A stretch of 64,000 nucleotides of DNA. It comes from PGYT01 sp963675055 (GTDB taxonomy: Bacteria > Bacteroidota > Ignavibacteria > Ignavibacteriales > Melioribacteraceae). The DNA lies in contig CAXXJE010000001.1 of the NCBI GenBank assembly GCA_963675055.2, positions 664,222-728,221 of the forward strand, given 5' to 3'. The position numbers and the translations under genes were made by a program. Shown here piece after piece: positions 52,311-60,921 of the stretch. The notes under the pieces are model-generated. The model searched no databases. It was not told where the DNA came from and was given only the letters and a program-made list of their open reading frames with translations. Each line of letters opens with the position of its first letter. The first letter of the stretch is position 1.

Positions 52311-53243
52311 TTAATTCCTTTGCTTTAACCTGGCAAGGTCGAGTGATTCTATCAATTCCTTCGGTGTGTTAACCATTATAGCTCCGATTTCCTCAATAAC
52401 CTCAGAATAATACGCTGCCCCGGATCCGGTGGCAAGCACCTTCACATCTGTGCTAATACTACCCGCCAACTCTTTCAGTTCAGAAGCCAGTCTGAGATCA
52501 TCCTTTGGATATATTATACCTAATATGAGTGCCCTAGCCCGTTGATTCCTGATGGAATAAGCAATCTCAGAGAATGGAAGGTCTGCACCGAGATGAACAA
52601 TTCTCCAGCCGAGCGATGCTGCGGTTACTCCGGCTGCAATTGCTCCGATCTCGTGTAATTGTCCCTGCGGCGTGGCAATTATCAGAACAGGGGCTGACTC
52701 GTCTGTCCGGTAGCTTCGTATAATATTAATAAGAAAGTTTCTTACAACTTCGCTTGCGAGATGCTCGTGGGCAATTCTTATTTCTCCTGCCTGCCACAAT
52801 TCCCCGATCGTAAACATAAGAGGAATAATGAATTTATTCAGCAGTTCCGGCTGAGAAAGCTCCACTCCGGCGTTCGTCAATATCCACTCAAATCTTTCAG
52901 CATCCAACTCTTTAATAGCCTCTAAAGCAGATTTAAATCTGTCTGAATCGGGTATATTCCCGGATAATCCGAATTCGTTGCGATCATAGTGCCTGGGCTT
53001 GACAAGCTGTTTTAGTTCAACCGGACTCAAATTCGCAATATTACGAATCTGATATCCGGTGTTTACTGCTTTTTGAAGTAGTTTTAATTTCTCAATATCA
53101 TCCTCCGAGTACATCCTTCTATTCGTATCCGTCCTTTCCGGTGAAACCGCATTATAGCGGTTTTCCCAGGCACGAATTAGAAAAGTACTCAGACCGGTTT
53201 GTTCAGAAACAGCCTTTATTGTAAATAGGTTCTTATTATTCAT
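52311..53243 (-). CDS. MerR-type repressor with B12-binding domain (CarH/LitR-like photoreceptor)
   Basis: The 310-residue protein has an N-terminal MerR winged helix (FTIKAVSEQTGLSTFLIRAWENRYNAVSP, residues 8-36). A four-helix capping domain with W150-x9-E160-H161 follows, and then a cobalamin-binding fold with H197-E-I-G200. The W-x9-EH motif is the signature of adenosylcobalamin-based light sensors such as CarH, which release DNA when light breaks the Co-C bond. The lower-ligand histidine is kept, though the usual Asp or Glu before it is Gln (QLHEIG). It is divergent from an ECF sigma gene, a likely regulatory target. A photolyase is also in the window. Confidence 0.88.
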   Translation of the reverse strand: MNNKNLFTIKAVSEQTGLSTFLIRAWENRYNAVSPERTDTNRRMYSEDDIEKLKLLQKAVNTGYQIRNIANLSPVELKQLVKPRHYDRNEFGLSGNIPDSDRFKSALEAIKELDAERFEWILTNAGVELSQPELLNKFIIPLMFTIGELWQAGEIRIAHEHLASEVVRNFLINIIRSYRTDESAPVLIIATPQGQLHEIGAIAAGVTAASLGWRIVHLGADLPFSEIAYSIRNQRARALILGIIYPKDDLRLASELKELAGSISTDVKVLATGSGAAYYSEVIEEIGAIMVNTPKELIESLDLARLKQRN

Positions 53244-53463
53244 ATCAGAAAATTACCAATAAGTTAGACAAATCTCAACCATATATAATATTTGTATAAT
53301 TATATATTTCAACCAAATACTTAGATGAATAATTCCAAAAGTTAGTATTTTATTCGTATTATGAAGATTTTTAATTTTTTTATGAATTTCCTTTTCACTT
53401 GGGGAACTATTATAATTAGACAATAGTTATACAGATATAACATTACACAGAAATGAGAATACA
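53244..53463. promoter_or_regulatory. Divergent promoter region between the B12 repressor and the ECF sigma gene
   Basis: The 220-bp gap is very AT-rich. TTAGACAA occurs twice (53264-53271 and 53416-53423). An inverted repeat GTTATA-CAGA-TATAAC lies at 53426-53441, directly upstream of the sigma gene. These are candidate binding sites for the neighbouring MerR-type protein; none matches a motif I can name. Confidence 0.4.
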
Positions 53464-54060
53464 ATGCACACAGCTTATACATACAGTTCAGAAATCTACT
53501 CGGAATTTGAAGAACTTGTGGTTCCGCACAAGGAATCTTTAAGAAATTTTGCTCTCAAATTAACCAAAAACGAAGATGACGCGCAGGATCTTGTTCAGGA
53601 AACGCTTCTCAAAGCTTTCAGGTTTCTTGACAAATTTGAAAAAGGTACGAATGCCAGGGCATGGCTGTTCATGATACTGAAAAATACTTTTATCAACATG
53701 TATAGAAAAACATCCAAAGAGCCGTTAAAAATCGACTATGATGGAGTGCAAAATTTCTATGATAGTATAAAATCCGACGAGGTTAAATTTGAACACACCT
53801 CGGAGGACCCATATTCCCGGCTTCTTGATGATGATCTCACACAGGCTATTGCAGGATTACAAGAAGATTATAGAACTGTTGTAATACTAAGTGATATTGA
53901 AGGTTATACTTACGAGGAAATGGCCGAGTTTATTGATAAGCCTGTCGGCACCGTCCGTTCACGACTTCACAGGGCTAGAAAAATGTTGTACACAAAATTG
54001 TTCGATTATGCGGTTGATAAAGGTTATGTTGCTTCGGAGGTCGAAACCATAGCAGCATGA
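53464..54060 (+). CDS. ECF-type RNA polymerase sigma factor
   Basis: The 198-residue protein has region 2 (DAQDLVQETLLKAFRFLDKF and ARAWLFMILKNTFINMYRK) and region 4 (ILSDIEGYTYEEMAEFIDKPVGTVRSRLHRARKML), with no region 1.1 or 3. No anti-sigma gene follows. The divergent gene is the B12/light repressor, which suggests light-induced expression of this sigma factor, similar in logic to carotenoid control in myxobacteria and Thermus. Its regulon is unknown. Confidence 0.93.
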   Translation: MHTAYTYSSEIYSEFEELVVPHKESLRNFALKLTKNEDDAQDLVQETLLKAFRFLDKFEKGTNARAWLFMILKNTFINMYRKTSKEPLKIDYDGVQNFYDSIKSDEVKFEHTSEDPYSRLLDDDLTQAIAGLQEDYRTVVILSDIEGYTYEEMAEFIDKPVGTVRSRLHRARKMLYTKLFDYAVDKGYVASEVETIAA

Positions 54061-54141
54061 AGAAAATGGCAGACAATTCATTTCTACGAAGTAAGCATAA
54101 ATACGAAAGTATTTATTCCTTTAATTCACTAATTTTGACAC

Positions 54142-54873
54142 ATGATTGAGATTAATAATCTTCACAAAAGTTTCGGTGAAAATCAGGTACTTCGGGGAAT
54201 CAACCTTACTATTGAAAACGGACAATGTCTTGCGATAATAGGTCCGAGCGGCTGCGGTAAAAGTGTTCTTCTGAAACACATCGTCGGACTGCTGAATCCT
54301 GACAAAGGTGAAGTTTTCGTCGAAGGGAAAAAGATCAGCGATCTCCGTGAAAAAGAACTGTATAAAATTCGTACTAATTTCGGTTTCCTGTTTCAGGGCG
54401 CGGCTCTCTTCGATTCCATGACAGTTGGTGAAAATGTGGGGCTCCCGCTTGTAGAGCATAACTCGGGAATTTCGCAGGATAAAATTGCAGAAACAGTTGA
54501 ACAGAAGTTAGAACTTGTCGGACTTCCGGGAATTCAAAACCTTAAACCGGCTGAACTATCGGGCGGGATGAAAAAACGAGTTGGACTGGCGCGTGCACTA
54601 GTCACCGATCCGGCTTACATTCTATATGATGAACCTACAACCGGACTTGATCCGGTCAGCTCAGACTCCATTGATGATCTTATAAAAGAATTAAACGACA
54701 AACTGGCGGTTACATCTATTGTTGTAACACACGATATGTTCAGCGTTAAAAATGTTGCAGATAAGATATCAATGGTTCACCGGGGTCAGATTTATTTCAC
54801 CGGTACCATTGACGAACTTGTAAATAGTCGCGACAAAGTGATTGTCGATTTCATTAAACGAACCGGATTTTAA
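54142..54873 (+). CDS. ABC transporter ATPase, MlaF-like (phospholipid/organic solvent type)
   Basis: The 243-residue ATPase has Walker A GPSGCGKSV near residue 34, the Q-loop FLFQGAALFDSMTVGENVGLPL, the signature LSGGMKKRVGLARAL and Walker B ILYDEPTTGLDPVS. The Q-loop wording and length match MlaF/Ttg2A, which powers lipid transport between membranes with MlaE and an MCE protein. Neither partner gene is next to it here, so they must be elsewhere. The stop overlaps the radA start (TAATG). Confidence 0.85.
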   Translation: MIEINNLHKSFGENQVLRGINLTIENGQCLAIIGPSGCGKSVLLKHIVGLLNPDKGEVFVEGKKISDLREKELYKIRTNFGFLFQGAALFDSMTVGENVGLPLVEHNSGISQDKIAETVEQKLELVGLPGIQNLKPAELSGGMKKRVGLARALVTDPAYILYDEPTTGLDPVSSDSIDDLIKELNDKLAVTSIVVTHDMFSVKNVADKISMVHRGQIYFTGTIDELVNSRDKVIVDFIKRTGF

Positions 54874-56216
54874 TGTCGAAGAAAAAAGTTAAATTTTTCT
54901 GTACCGAATGCGGTCACGAATCTCTCAAGTGGCTTGGACGATGTCCTGCGTGCGACTCGTGGAATACATTTACTGAAGAAATTGTTGAGGCTAAAAGCGG
55001 ATCGCGGAAAATACACACTGAAGCACAGATAGTTAAACTCACCGATAATATCGAATCCGACAATGAACGTATTAAGATCGGCATTGAAGAATTTGACCGG
55101 GTGTTAGGCGGAGGAATTACGAGCGGATCCGTAATTCTTATAGGAGGAGATCCGGGAATCGGCAAATCAACCCTCGTTATGCAGGCTGCAGGAAAACTAA
55201 AATCGGAAGTTCTTTACGTAACCGGGGAAGAGTCAATTCGCCAGATAAATATAAGGGCTAAACGACTTGGAGTTAAGTCGGACACTATTTCAATACTAGC
55301 CGAGACCGACCTGGATGTAATAGTTCAGGCTATAGATAAAACTCATCCGGCAGTCGTTATAATCGATTCAATACAAACCATTTCGAAATCTGATTTTGAT
55401 AATGCACCTGGTACAATTACCCAAATACGAGAATGTACAGCACACCTGATGCAGCTGGCTAAAACAAAAAATATCTCTATTATACTGATAGGTCATGTAA
55501 CCAAGGAAGGTTACATAGCCGGTCCGAAAATACTTGAACACATTGTTGATACAGTTCTACAGTTCGAAGGTGAGAAGAACCACTCCTACAGGATTTTACG
55601 CGCACAGAAAAACAGGTTCGGAAGCACCAATGAAATCGGAATTTTCGAAATGCACGGCAGCGGACTCACCGAGGTGAAGAACCCCAGTGAAGTTTTTCTC
55701 AGCGATCAATCCGATGATATAACCGGATCGGTCATTACTGCAAGTATGGAAGGCACCAGAGCAATACTTTTGGAAGTACAGGCACTTGTAACACCCTCGC
55801 ATTACGGTAATCCGCAGCGTGTAGCAACCGGTTTCGACTACCGGAGACTCTCGATTTTGCTTGCGGTACTTGAGAAACGGGCCAGACTGGCAATGTCGAG
55901 CAGCAATGTTTTTCTTAATATCGCCGGAGGCTTAAGGATTGACGAGCCGGCAACTGATTTGGCAATCTGCTGCGCAATCGTATCCAGTTTCAAGGATTTC
56001 TCAATTCCCAACGAGATAGCGATAATGGGTGAAGTCGGATTAGGAGGTGAAGTACGCGGCGTAGGAAACATTGAAAAGCGGATTGGAGAGGCACAAAAGC
56101 TGGGATTTAAAAAAGTTATTATCCCCGGTAAAAATAAAAAGGGGATTAAATCCTATACTGATATAGAAATAATCCCCTCTGATAATCTCATCGACACACT
56201 TGAATTACTCAAATAG
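54873..56216 (+). CDS. radA: DNA repair protein RadA
   Basis: RadA is a hexameric branch-migration helicase in homologous recombination. The 447-residue protein has the N-terminal zinc finger (CTECGHESLKWLGRCPAC), Walker A GGDPGIGKST near residue 92, the RadA-specific KNRFGSTNEIG near residue 250 and the C-terminal Lon-like domain (GEVGLGGEVRGVGNIEKRI). All parts are present in the normal order. The gene overlaps mlaF-like by one base and ends 3 bp from the opposing zinc-ribbon gene. Confidence 0.97.
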   Translation: MSKKKVKFFCTECGHESLKWLGRCPACDSWNTFTEEIVEAKSGSRKIHTEAQIVKLTDNIESDNERIKIGIEEFDRVLGGGITSGSVILIGGDPGIGKSTLVMQAAGKLKSEVLYVTGEESIRQINIRAKRLGVKSDTISILAETDLDVIVQAIDKTHPAVVIIDSIQTISKSDFDNAPGTITQIRECTAHLMQLAKTKNISIILIGHVTKEGYIAGPKILEHIVDTVLQFEGEKNHSYRILRAQKNRFGSTNEIGIFEMHGSGLTEVKNPSEVFLSDQSDDITGSVITASMEGTRAILLEVQALVTPSHYGNPQRVATGFDYRRLSILLAVLEKRARLAMSSSNVFLNIAGGLRIDEPATDLAICCAIVSSFKDFSIPNEIAIMGEVGLGGEVRGVGNIEKRIGEAQKLGFKKVIIPGKNKKGIKSYTDIEIIPSDNLIDTLELLK

Positions 56217-56219
56217 TCT

Positions 56220-56951
56220 CTATAAAGCTTCTTCAGCTTTTACTGCTATATCATTCGAAACAAGCATACGTCCGCATGATTCGCATGTAAATACTCTTCG
56301 ATTAGCACGAATTTCAATCTGCCTTTGCGGTGGAACAATATTATGACATCCGCCGCAAGCGCCTCTGTTAATTGTAGCAACAGCTTCGCCGCTAAGAGCT
56401 TTACGAATTCTCATATAAGTGTTGTAATCGTTCTTTTTTACCTTTTCAGCAACTTTATCACGCTGCTCTTTTAGCTTTACTTCTTCCCTTTCGTTAGCCT
56501 TGATAATTTTTTTAAGTTCAGTTTCTTTTTCCTTCAAATCACCATTTTTCTGATCAAGTTGAGGAGTAAGCTCTTCAATTTCAATCTTTAGTTTTTCGGC
56601 CAGATCTTCGAGTGCAATATTTTCGCTCTCAAGATTCTCAATATGTTCTTCAGAATGATCAATCTCTTTAGTAAGGGCATCATATTCTTTATTATTTCGA
56701 ACTTGGTATAACTGGGCCTTGAATTTTTTCAAGTTTGCTTTAAGTCTCTCTATTTCTTCTTCATTAGCTTTTCTTTTTTCAAGAGACTCATCTTTTTCCT
56801 TCGTCTTTTCATCTATCTGCTCTTTAACGGCATTAATCTGTCCGGTAAGATTATTAACCGCCAGAGGCAAATCTCCGCGAAGTTCTTCAAGTACATCCAA
56901 TTGATTATCAAGCAGTTGAAGCTGGTACAGGGTTTTAAGTCGATCAACCAA
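56220..56951 (-). CDS. Coiled-coil protein with C-terminal C4 zinc ribbon
   Basis: The 243-residue protein is almost entirely a long coiled coil (residues 10-180, rich in Glu, Lys and Leu). It ends in a zinc ribbon with CGGCHN and CESCGR (residues about 198-228). This matches the CT398/HP0958-type family, some of which bind RNA, RpoN or flagellar proteins. The gene sits 12 bp downstream of the Nif3-like gene. This is a pairing I recall from many bacterial genomes, and it suggests a shared function. Confidence 0.87.
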   Translation of the reverse strand: MVDRLKTLYQLQLLDNQLDVLEELRGDLPLAVNNLTGQINAVKEQIDEKTKEKDESLEKRKANEEEIERLKANLKKFKAQLYQVRNNKEYDALTKEIDHSEEHIENLESENIALEDLAEKLKIEIEELTPQLDQKNGDLKEKETELKKIIKANEREEVKLKEQRDKVAEKVKKNDYNTYMRIRKALSGEAVATINRGACGGCHNIVPPQRQIEIRANRRVFTCESCGRMLVSNDIAVKAEEAL

Positions 56952-56963
56952 TGTTTTACTCCT

Positions 56964-58079
56964 TCAGTTATTATAAAACTTAACCGGGTTAGTAGAACCC
57001 GAATATTTAAAAACTTTTATTTTATCCCGTGACGATTTCAACATCGCCTCCAAATTCTTCTTAACAGCATTTAACGAATGTATCTCTGTCTCATAATGAC
57101 CGGCATCAACCAGTAGAATCTCATTCTCTGCATCCTGGAACGCGTGATACTTAATATCCCCGGTAACATAAGCATCAGCTTTTTTCCCGATTACGGAATT
57201 TATCAGGTCAGCACCGCTGCCACCGCAGACAGCCACGCTTTTAATTGAATTTTTCTTCCCTTTACAGAACCGAACACTTTTAGTATTGAGTGATTCACAT
57301 ACATGACCTAAGAACTTATCGGGATTCATAGAACTTTCAAGTTCGCCGATTGCACCATAGCCGTAATTCGGATTAGTGTTGTTGAGCGGATAAATATCGT
57401 ATGCCGGCTCTTCATAAGGATGCGCTTCGATCATGGCATTTATAACACTTTTGATATTCCATTTCTCAACAATAACTTCCAGCCGGACCTCATCAACAGA
57501 TTCGTAATTTTGTTTCATCCCAACTACAGGACTACTCTTTTCCGATCCTTCGAAAGTTCCCTTTCCATCGAGTCTGAAACTACAGTTCTTATACTCTCCG
57601 ATTATACCAGCATCAGATTTGAAAACTGCCTGCGCAACTTTTTCTTCAGCTTCTTTCGGTACAAAAACAACCAGTTTGCATTGATCACCCGAAGTATTTT
57701 CGAGAAAGCGTATGTTTTTTAAACCCAGGACTTTTGCCAGTTCAAAACTAACTCCGCCCCTGCTGAAATCGAGATTTGTATGAGCCGAAAACAGGCTAAT
57801 ATCATTCTTAATCAGCTTTTCAATTAAACGGGATTTTAAATCTTTTGAAGTGTCTATTCTTTTGATCGGTTTGAAAATAAATGGGTGATGGGTGAAAATA
57901 AAATTGCAGTTTTTGCGAATTGCCTGATTGAGTGACTTTTCGTCCAATTCCAGCGCCAGTAAAATGTTGCTTATATCACTCTGACCGGAACCAATCTGTA
58001 ATCCGACATTATCTCCCTCCCACGCAACACCCGGGGGAGCCCAGCTTTCAATATGCTTAATAAGCTCTTTGACCTTCAT
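56964..58079 (-). CDS. Nif3-like dinuclear metal-centre protein
   Basis: The 371-residue protein belongs to the Nif3/YbgI family, which forms toroidal hexamers with two metal ions per subunit. It shows GDNVGLQIG near residue 20, the histidines in FTHHPFIFKP near 63, SAHTNLDFSRGGVS near 99, and the late GHYETE. The extra central domain of about 100 residues (PII-like) matches the longer YqfO type. The ATG at 58079 is chosen because an upstream one at 58097 lies within the ispG terminator. It is followed by the zinc-ribbon gene. The biochemical function is not settled in any species. Confidence 0.9.
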   Translation of the reverse strand: MKVKELIKHIESWAPPGVAWEGDNVGLQIGSGQSDISNILLALELDEKSLNQAIRKNCNFIFTHHPFIFKPIKRIDTSKDLKSRLIEKLIKNDISLFSAHTNLDFSRGGVSFELAKVLGLKNIRFLENTSGDQCKLVVFVPKEAEEKVAQAVFKSDAGIIGEYKNCSFRLDGKGTFEGSEKSSPVVGMKQNYESVDEVRLEVIVEKWNIKSVINAMIEAHPYEEPAYDIYPLNNTNPNYGYGAIGELESSMNPDKFLGHVCESLNTKSVRFCKGKKNSIKSVAVCGGSGADLINSVIGKKADAYVTGDIKYHAFQDAENEILLVDAGHYETEIHSLNAVKKNLEAMLKSSRDKIKVFKYSGSTNPVKFYNN

Positions 58080-58083
58080 AAAT

Positions 58084-58120
58084 AAAAAAAAATGCACCCC
58101 TGTTTTTAGAAGTGCATTTT
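58084..58120 (-). terminator. Terminator of ispG
   Basis: On the minus strand, AAAATGCAC and GTGCATTTT (58112-58120 and 58089-58097) form a 9-bp stem with a 14-nt loop. A run of T follows (the A-run at 58084-58092). It stops just before the Nif3-like start codon, so that gene needs its own promoter or readthrough. Confidence 0.8.
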
Positions 58121-58277
58121 ATTGTTTCAATTTTCTGGAAGACTTTTGGGTTTCTTCCTACAACCTGTATTAAATTCAATCATTCTCATAAATCTCATTT
58201 ATAAATATAACATAAATCCGGTTTTATATCAATCAAACTGAGTATTAAAGAATTATTAAGTTATATAAACCATTGGC

Positions 58278-60251
58278 TTATTGATTAGGCTCTATCCAGT
58301 TACCATCCTCCTTAATCAATTCTATAAGTTCATCAACCGCGTTCTCCGAATTTATACTGCGTCTGACAACCTCTTTACTCCGATACAGGGTAATTTTGCC
58401 AACTCCGGAACCGACATACCCGTAATCCGCATCAGCCATTTCGCCCGGTCCATTTACAATACATCCCATTATGCCGATTTTAACACCTTTGAGGTGCTCT
58501 GTACGACTGCGGATTTTATTGGTAACTTCAACAAGGTCAAAAAGTGTTCTGCCGCATGAAGGACAGGCTATATATTCTGTTTTGGATATCCTTACCCGCG
58601 CTGCCTGCAGAATTCCAAAAATAGTACGGTTCAATAAGTTCTGATTACGGCTATCAGCTTTTCCATAAGTCAGCCAAATGCCGTCGCCGAATCCATCAAT
58701 AAGTAAAGCGCCGATATCAGTAGAAGCATATAACCTGAACTGATCATCTGTTATTCCTGAATAATCACGCTTTAGTATTACAGGGTTTTTAACTCCCCTG
58801 CTTGCAAATTCTAACAGCACGCGTCTCTGTTCCGCCATTCCATGAATATTATCCGTTTCCAGTATAAACACAACCGTTTCATCATTTTGGATAGTTTTAA
58901 AATCTGTCCCGAATACTTCAGCAATTCTAACCTTGACGAAATTGAGAATAAATGATTTTTTAGAAGCGGAGGAATATGACTTGTAACCAGCAAACAGAGG
59001 ATATCCATTGGATTTATCCTCAAGGTTAGTCCAAAAGTCCGCATCATATATTGCTTTCAAACTTTGCGGCTGATCGAAAGGCATAACCGACTCACCAAGA
59101 TAGATATAATCCGCAGCAGTATCGTTCATATTCCATTTATCCAGTTCAGGACTATAAAAATACCCGATGGCATTAAGATCGTCGTATTCTTTAACTCCGC
59201 AGCAGCTGTAATCCGCCATAACTTTTGGTACGTTGGAAGCGCCAAGACTGGCAACCTGGAATGTCTCATACTTTTGATATTCATAAGGGCTCTTGGGAAT
59301 TGCCTCTAGCGAGTTAATCGGTTTATGGTCAGCCCGTTTTTCATATCTTTGAACAAGCTCAATCGCAACCGGAGCCTCAGCTTCAGGTTCTTCCGTCAGG
59401 GACACACGAACAGTATCGCCTATCCCGTCTTCGAGCAGAGCGCCAATTCCCATTGCTGATTTGATACGCGCATCCTCACCGTCACCTGCCTCGGTTACTC
59501 CAAGGTGAACGGGATAATTCATCCCTTCAGCGCTCATCATCTTAACAAGCAGCCTGTAAGCCTGGACCATAACCTGAGTGTTGCTCGCTTTCATAGATAG
59601 AATTAATTCGTGATAATTGAGGTCGCGGCAAATACGAACAAACTCCAATGCGGACTCAACCATTCCAAGAGGAGTGTCGCCGTAACGGCTCATTATCCTG
59701 TCGGATAGAGAACCATGGTTTGTCCCGATTCGCATGACCGTACCATATTCCCTGCATACTTTTACCAGTGGCGAGAAGCGATCACGGATTCGTTCTATCT
59801 CAGCTTCGTATTCAGCGTCTGTATATTCTATCTGTTGGAATTTCTTCTTATCTATGTAATTTCCCGGATTAACCCGGACTTTTTCAACCAGTCTTGCAGC
59901 AATTTCAGCGGCATTCGGTGTGAAGTGAATATCCGCAATAAGGGGAACATTATAACCGCGCCGCCGAAGTTCATTTTTAATGTTCTCAAGATTCTTTGCC
60001 TCTTTGATACTCGGAGCGGTAATCCTGACATACTCGCATCCAGCCTCCACCATTCTAATAGTCTGTTCAACAGTGGCAATAGTATCCATTGTATCTGTTG
60101 TAGTCATGGATTGGATACGTATCGGATTATTCCCGCCGCATGGGATGCCGCCTATGTTAACTTCGCGGGTTTCAAACCTGGAATATTTCGTGAGGCTGTT
60201 GCAGTAATTTTGTGTTTCATTTATATGTGTTGTGCTGCTCATACTTCCCAA
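58278..60251 (-). CDS. ispG: 4-hydroxy-3-methylbut-2-enyl diphosphate synthase, long three-domain form
   Basis: IspG (GcpE) reduces MEcPP to HMBPP in the non-mevalonate isoprenoid pathway with a 4Fe-4S cluster. The N-terminal TIM barrel starts at NPIRIQSMTTTDTMDT. The C-terminal part holds the cluster cysteines, in CPSCGRTLFD near residue 560 and GIMGCIVNGPGEMADADYGYVG near 600. At 657 residues it has an extra middle domain of about 250 residues compared with the E. coli enzyme. This long form is known from plants, Chlorobiota, Bacteroidota and others. It is followed by a terminator. Confidence 0.95.
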   Translation of the reverse strand: MGSMSSTTHINETQNYCNSLTKYSRFETREVNIGGIPCGGNNPIRIQSMTTTDTMDTIATVEQTIRMVEAGCEYVRITAPSIKEAKNLENIKNELRRRGYNVPLIADIHFTPNAAEIAARLVEKVRVNPGNYIDKKKFQQIEYTDAEYEAEIERIRDRFSPLVKVCREYGTVMRIGTNHGSLSDRIMSRYGDTPLGMVESALEFVRICRDLNYHELILSMKASNTQVMVQAYRLLVKMMSAEGMNYPVHLGVTEAGDGEDARIKSAMGIGALLEDGIGDTVRVSLTEEPEAEAPVAIELVQRYEKRADHKPINSLEAIPKSPYEYQKYETFQVASLGASNVPKVMADYSCCGVKEYDDLNAIGYFYSPELDKWNMNDTAADYIYLGESVMPFDQPQSLKAIYDADFWTNLEDKSNGYPLFAGYKSYSSASKKSFILNFVKVRIAEVFGTDFKTIQNDETVVFILETDNIHGMAEQRRVLLEFASRGVKNPVILKRDYSGITDDQFRLYASTDIGALLIDGFGDGIWLTYGKADSRNQNLLNRTIFGILQAARVRISKTEYIACPSCGRTLFDLVEVTNKIRSRTEHLKGVKIGIMGCIVNGPGEMADADYGYVGSGVGKITLYRSKEVVRRSINSENAVDELIELIKEDGNWIEPNQ

Positions 60252-60279
60252 ACAATTTTATATCAAAACTCGTTCGAAA

Positions 60280-60792
60280 TTAATTTATTACATGGATCAG
60301 CATCCGGCTGAATTCAAGCGAATCCCTCGGGGTCTGAGCTGTGATAATATTTCCGCAAGAAACTATCGGCTGATCCGAAAATTCTTTGCCTGAACGTTCC
60401 AGTTCCACTTTGTCCTGAGGATAACAGGTAACTTTATGGTCTTTCAGAATACCCGCATTAGCCAGCAGAACTGGTGCGCTGCAGATCGCTCCAATGATCC
60501 TGTTTAGCTTGTAAAATTTCTGCAGGATTGATTTAAGAATCTGATTATTCCAGTATGATCTCATTCCGTTTCCGCCAATCAAAACGAAGGCGTCAAAGTT
60601 ACCCGCATGAATATTATAAAGATTCACATCAGCTTTCACCTTCAATCCATTGCTCCCGGCGCACAAATTAGTACTATCAGAAGTAATAAAGAGGTTGTAA
60701 CCGCCTTTCAGGAAATTGCTTTTAACTATCAGGAATTCTTCCTCGTTAAAATCATAAGCCGGAATAAAGAGAAGAATGTTTTTTCGTATCAA
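60280..60792 (-). CDS. DJ-1/PfpI family protein
   Basis: The 170-residue protein has the class I glutamine amidotransferase-like fold. The nucleophile cysteine sits in GAICSAPVLLANAG near residue 104, LIGGNGMRSYW precedes it, and a conserved acidic residue is in NEEEFLIVK near residue 18. This resembles YajL/DJ-1 and ThiJ-type chaperone or deglycase proteins, but the exact activity is unclear for the family. It is 28 bp upstream of ispG on the same strand. The gap to the divergent asparagine-synthetase-like gene is 129 bp. Confidence 0.88.
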   Translation of the reverse strand: MIRKNILLFIPAYDFNEEEFLIVKSNFLKGGYNLFITSDSTNLCAGSNGLKVKADVNLYNIHAGNFDAFVLIGGNGMRSYWNNQILKSILQKFYKLNRIIGAICSAPVLLANAGILKDHKVTCYPQDKVELERSGKEFSDQPIVSCGNIITAQTPRDSLEFSRMLIHVIN

Positions 60793-60921
60793 ATTCTTAA
60801 TCTGTTTTATTGGAACCTAAAATACTAAAGTAATTCCGCATGTACAATTCGCACTTAACCAGGTTAAAACTTATTTTAACATTAGATTTGGAATAACAAT
60901 TTCACAAGTAATATTATTTGG

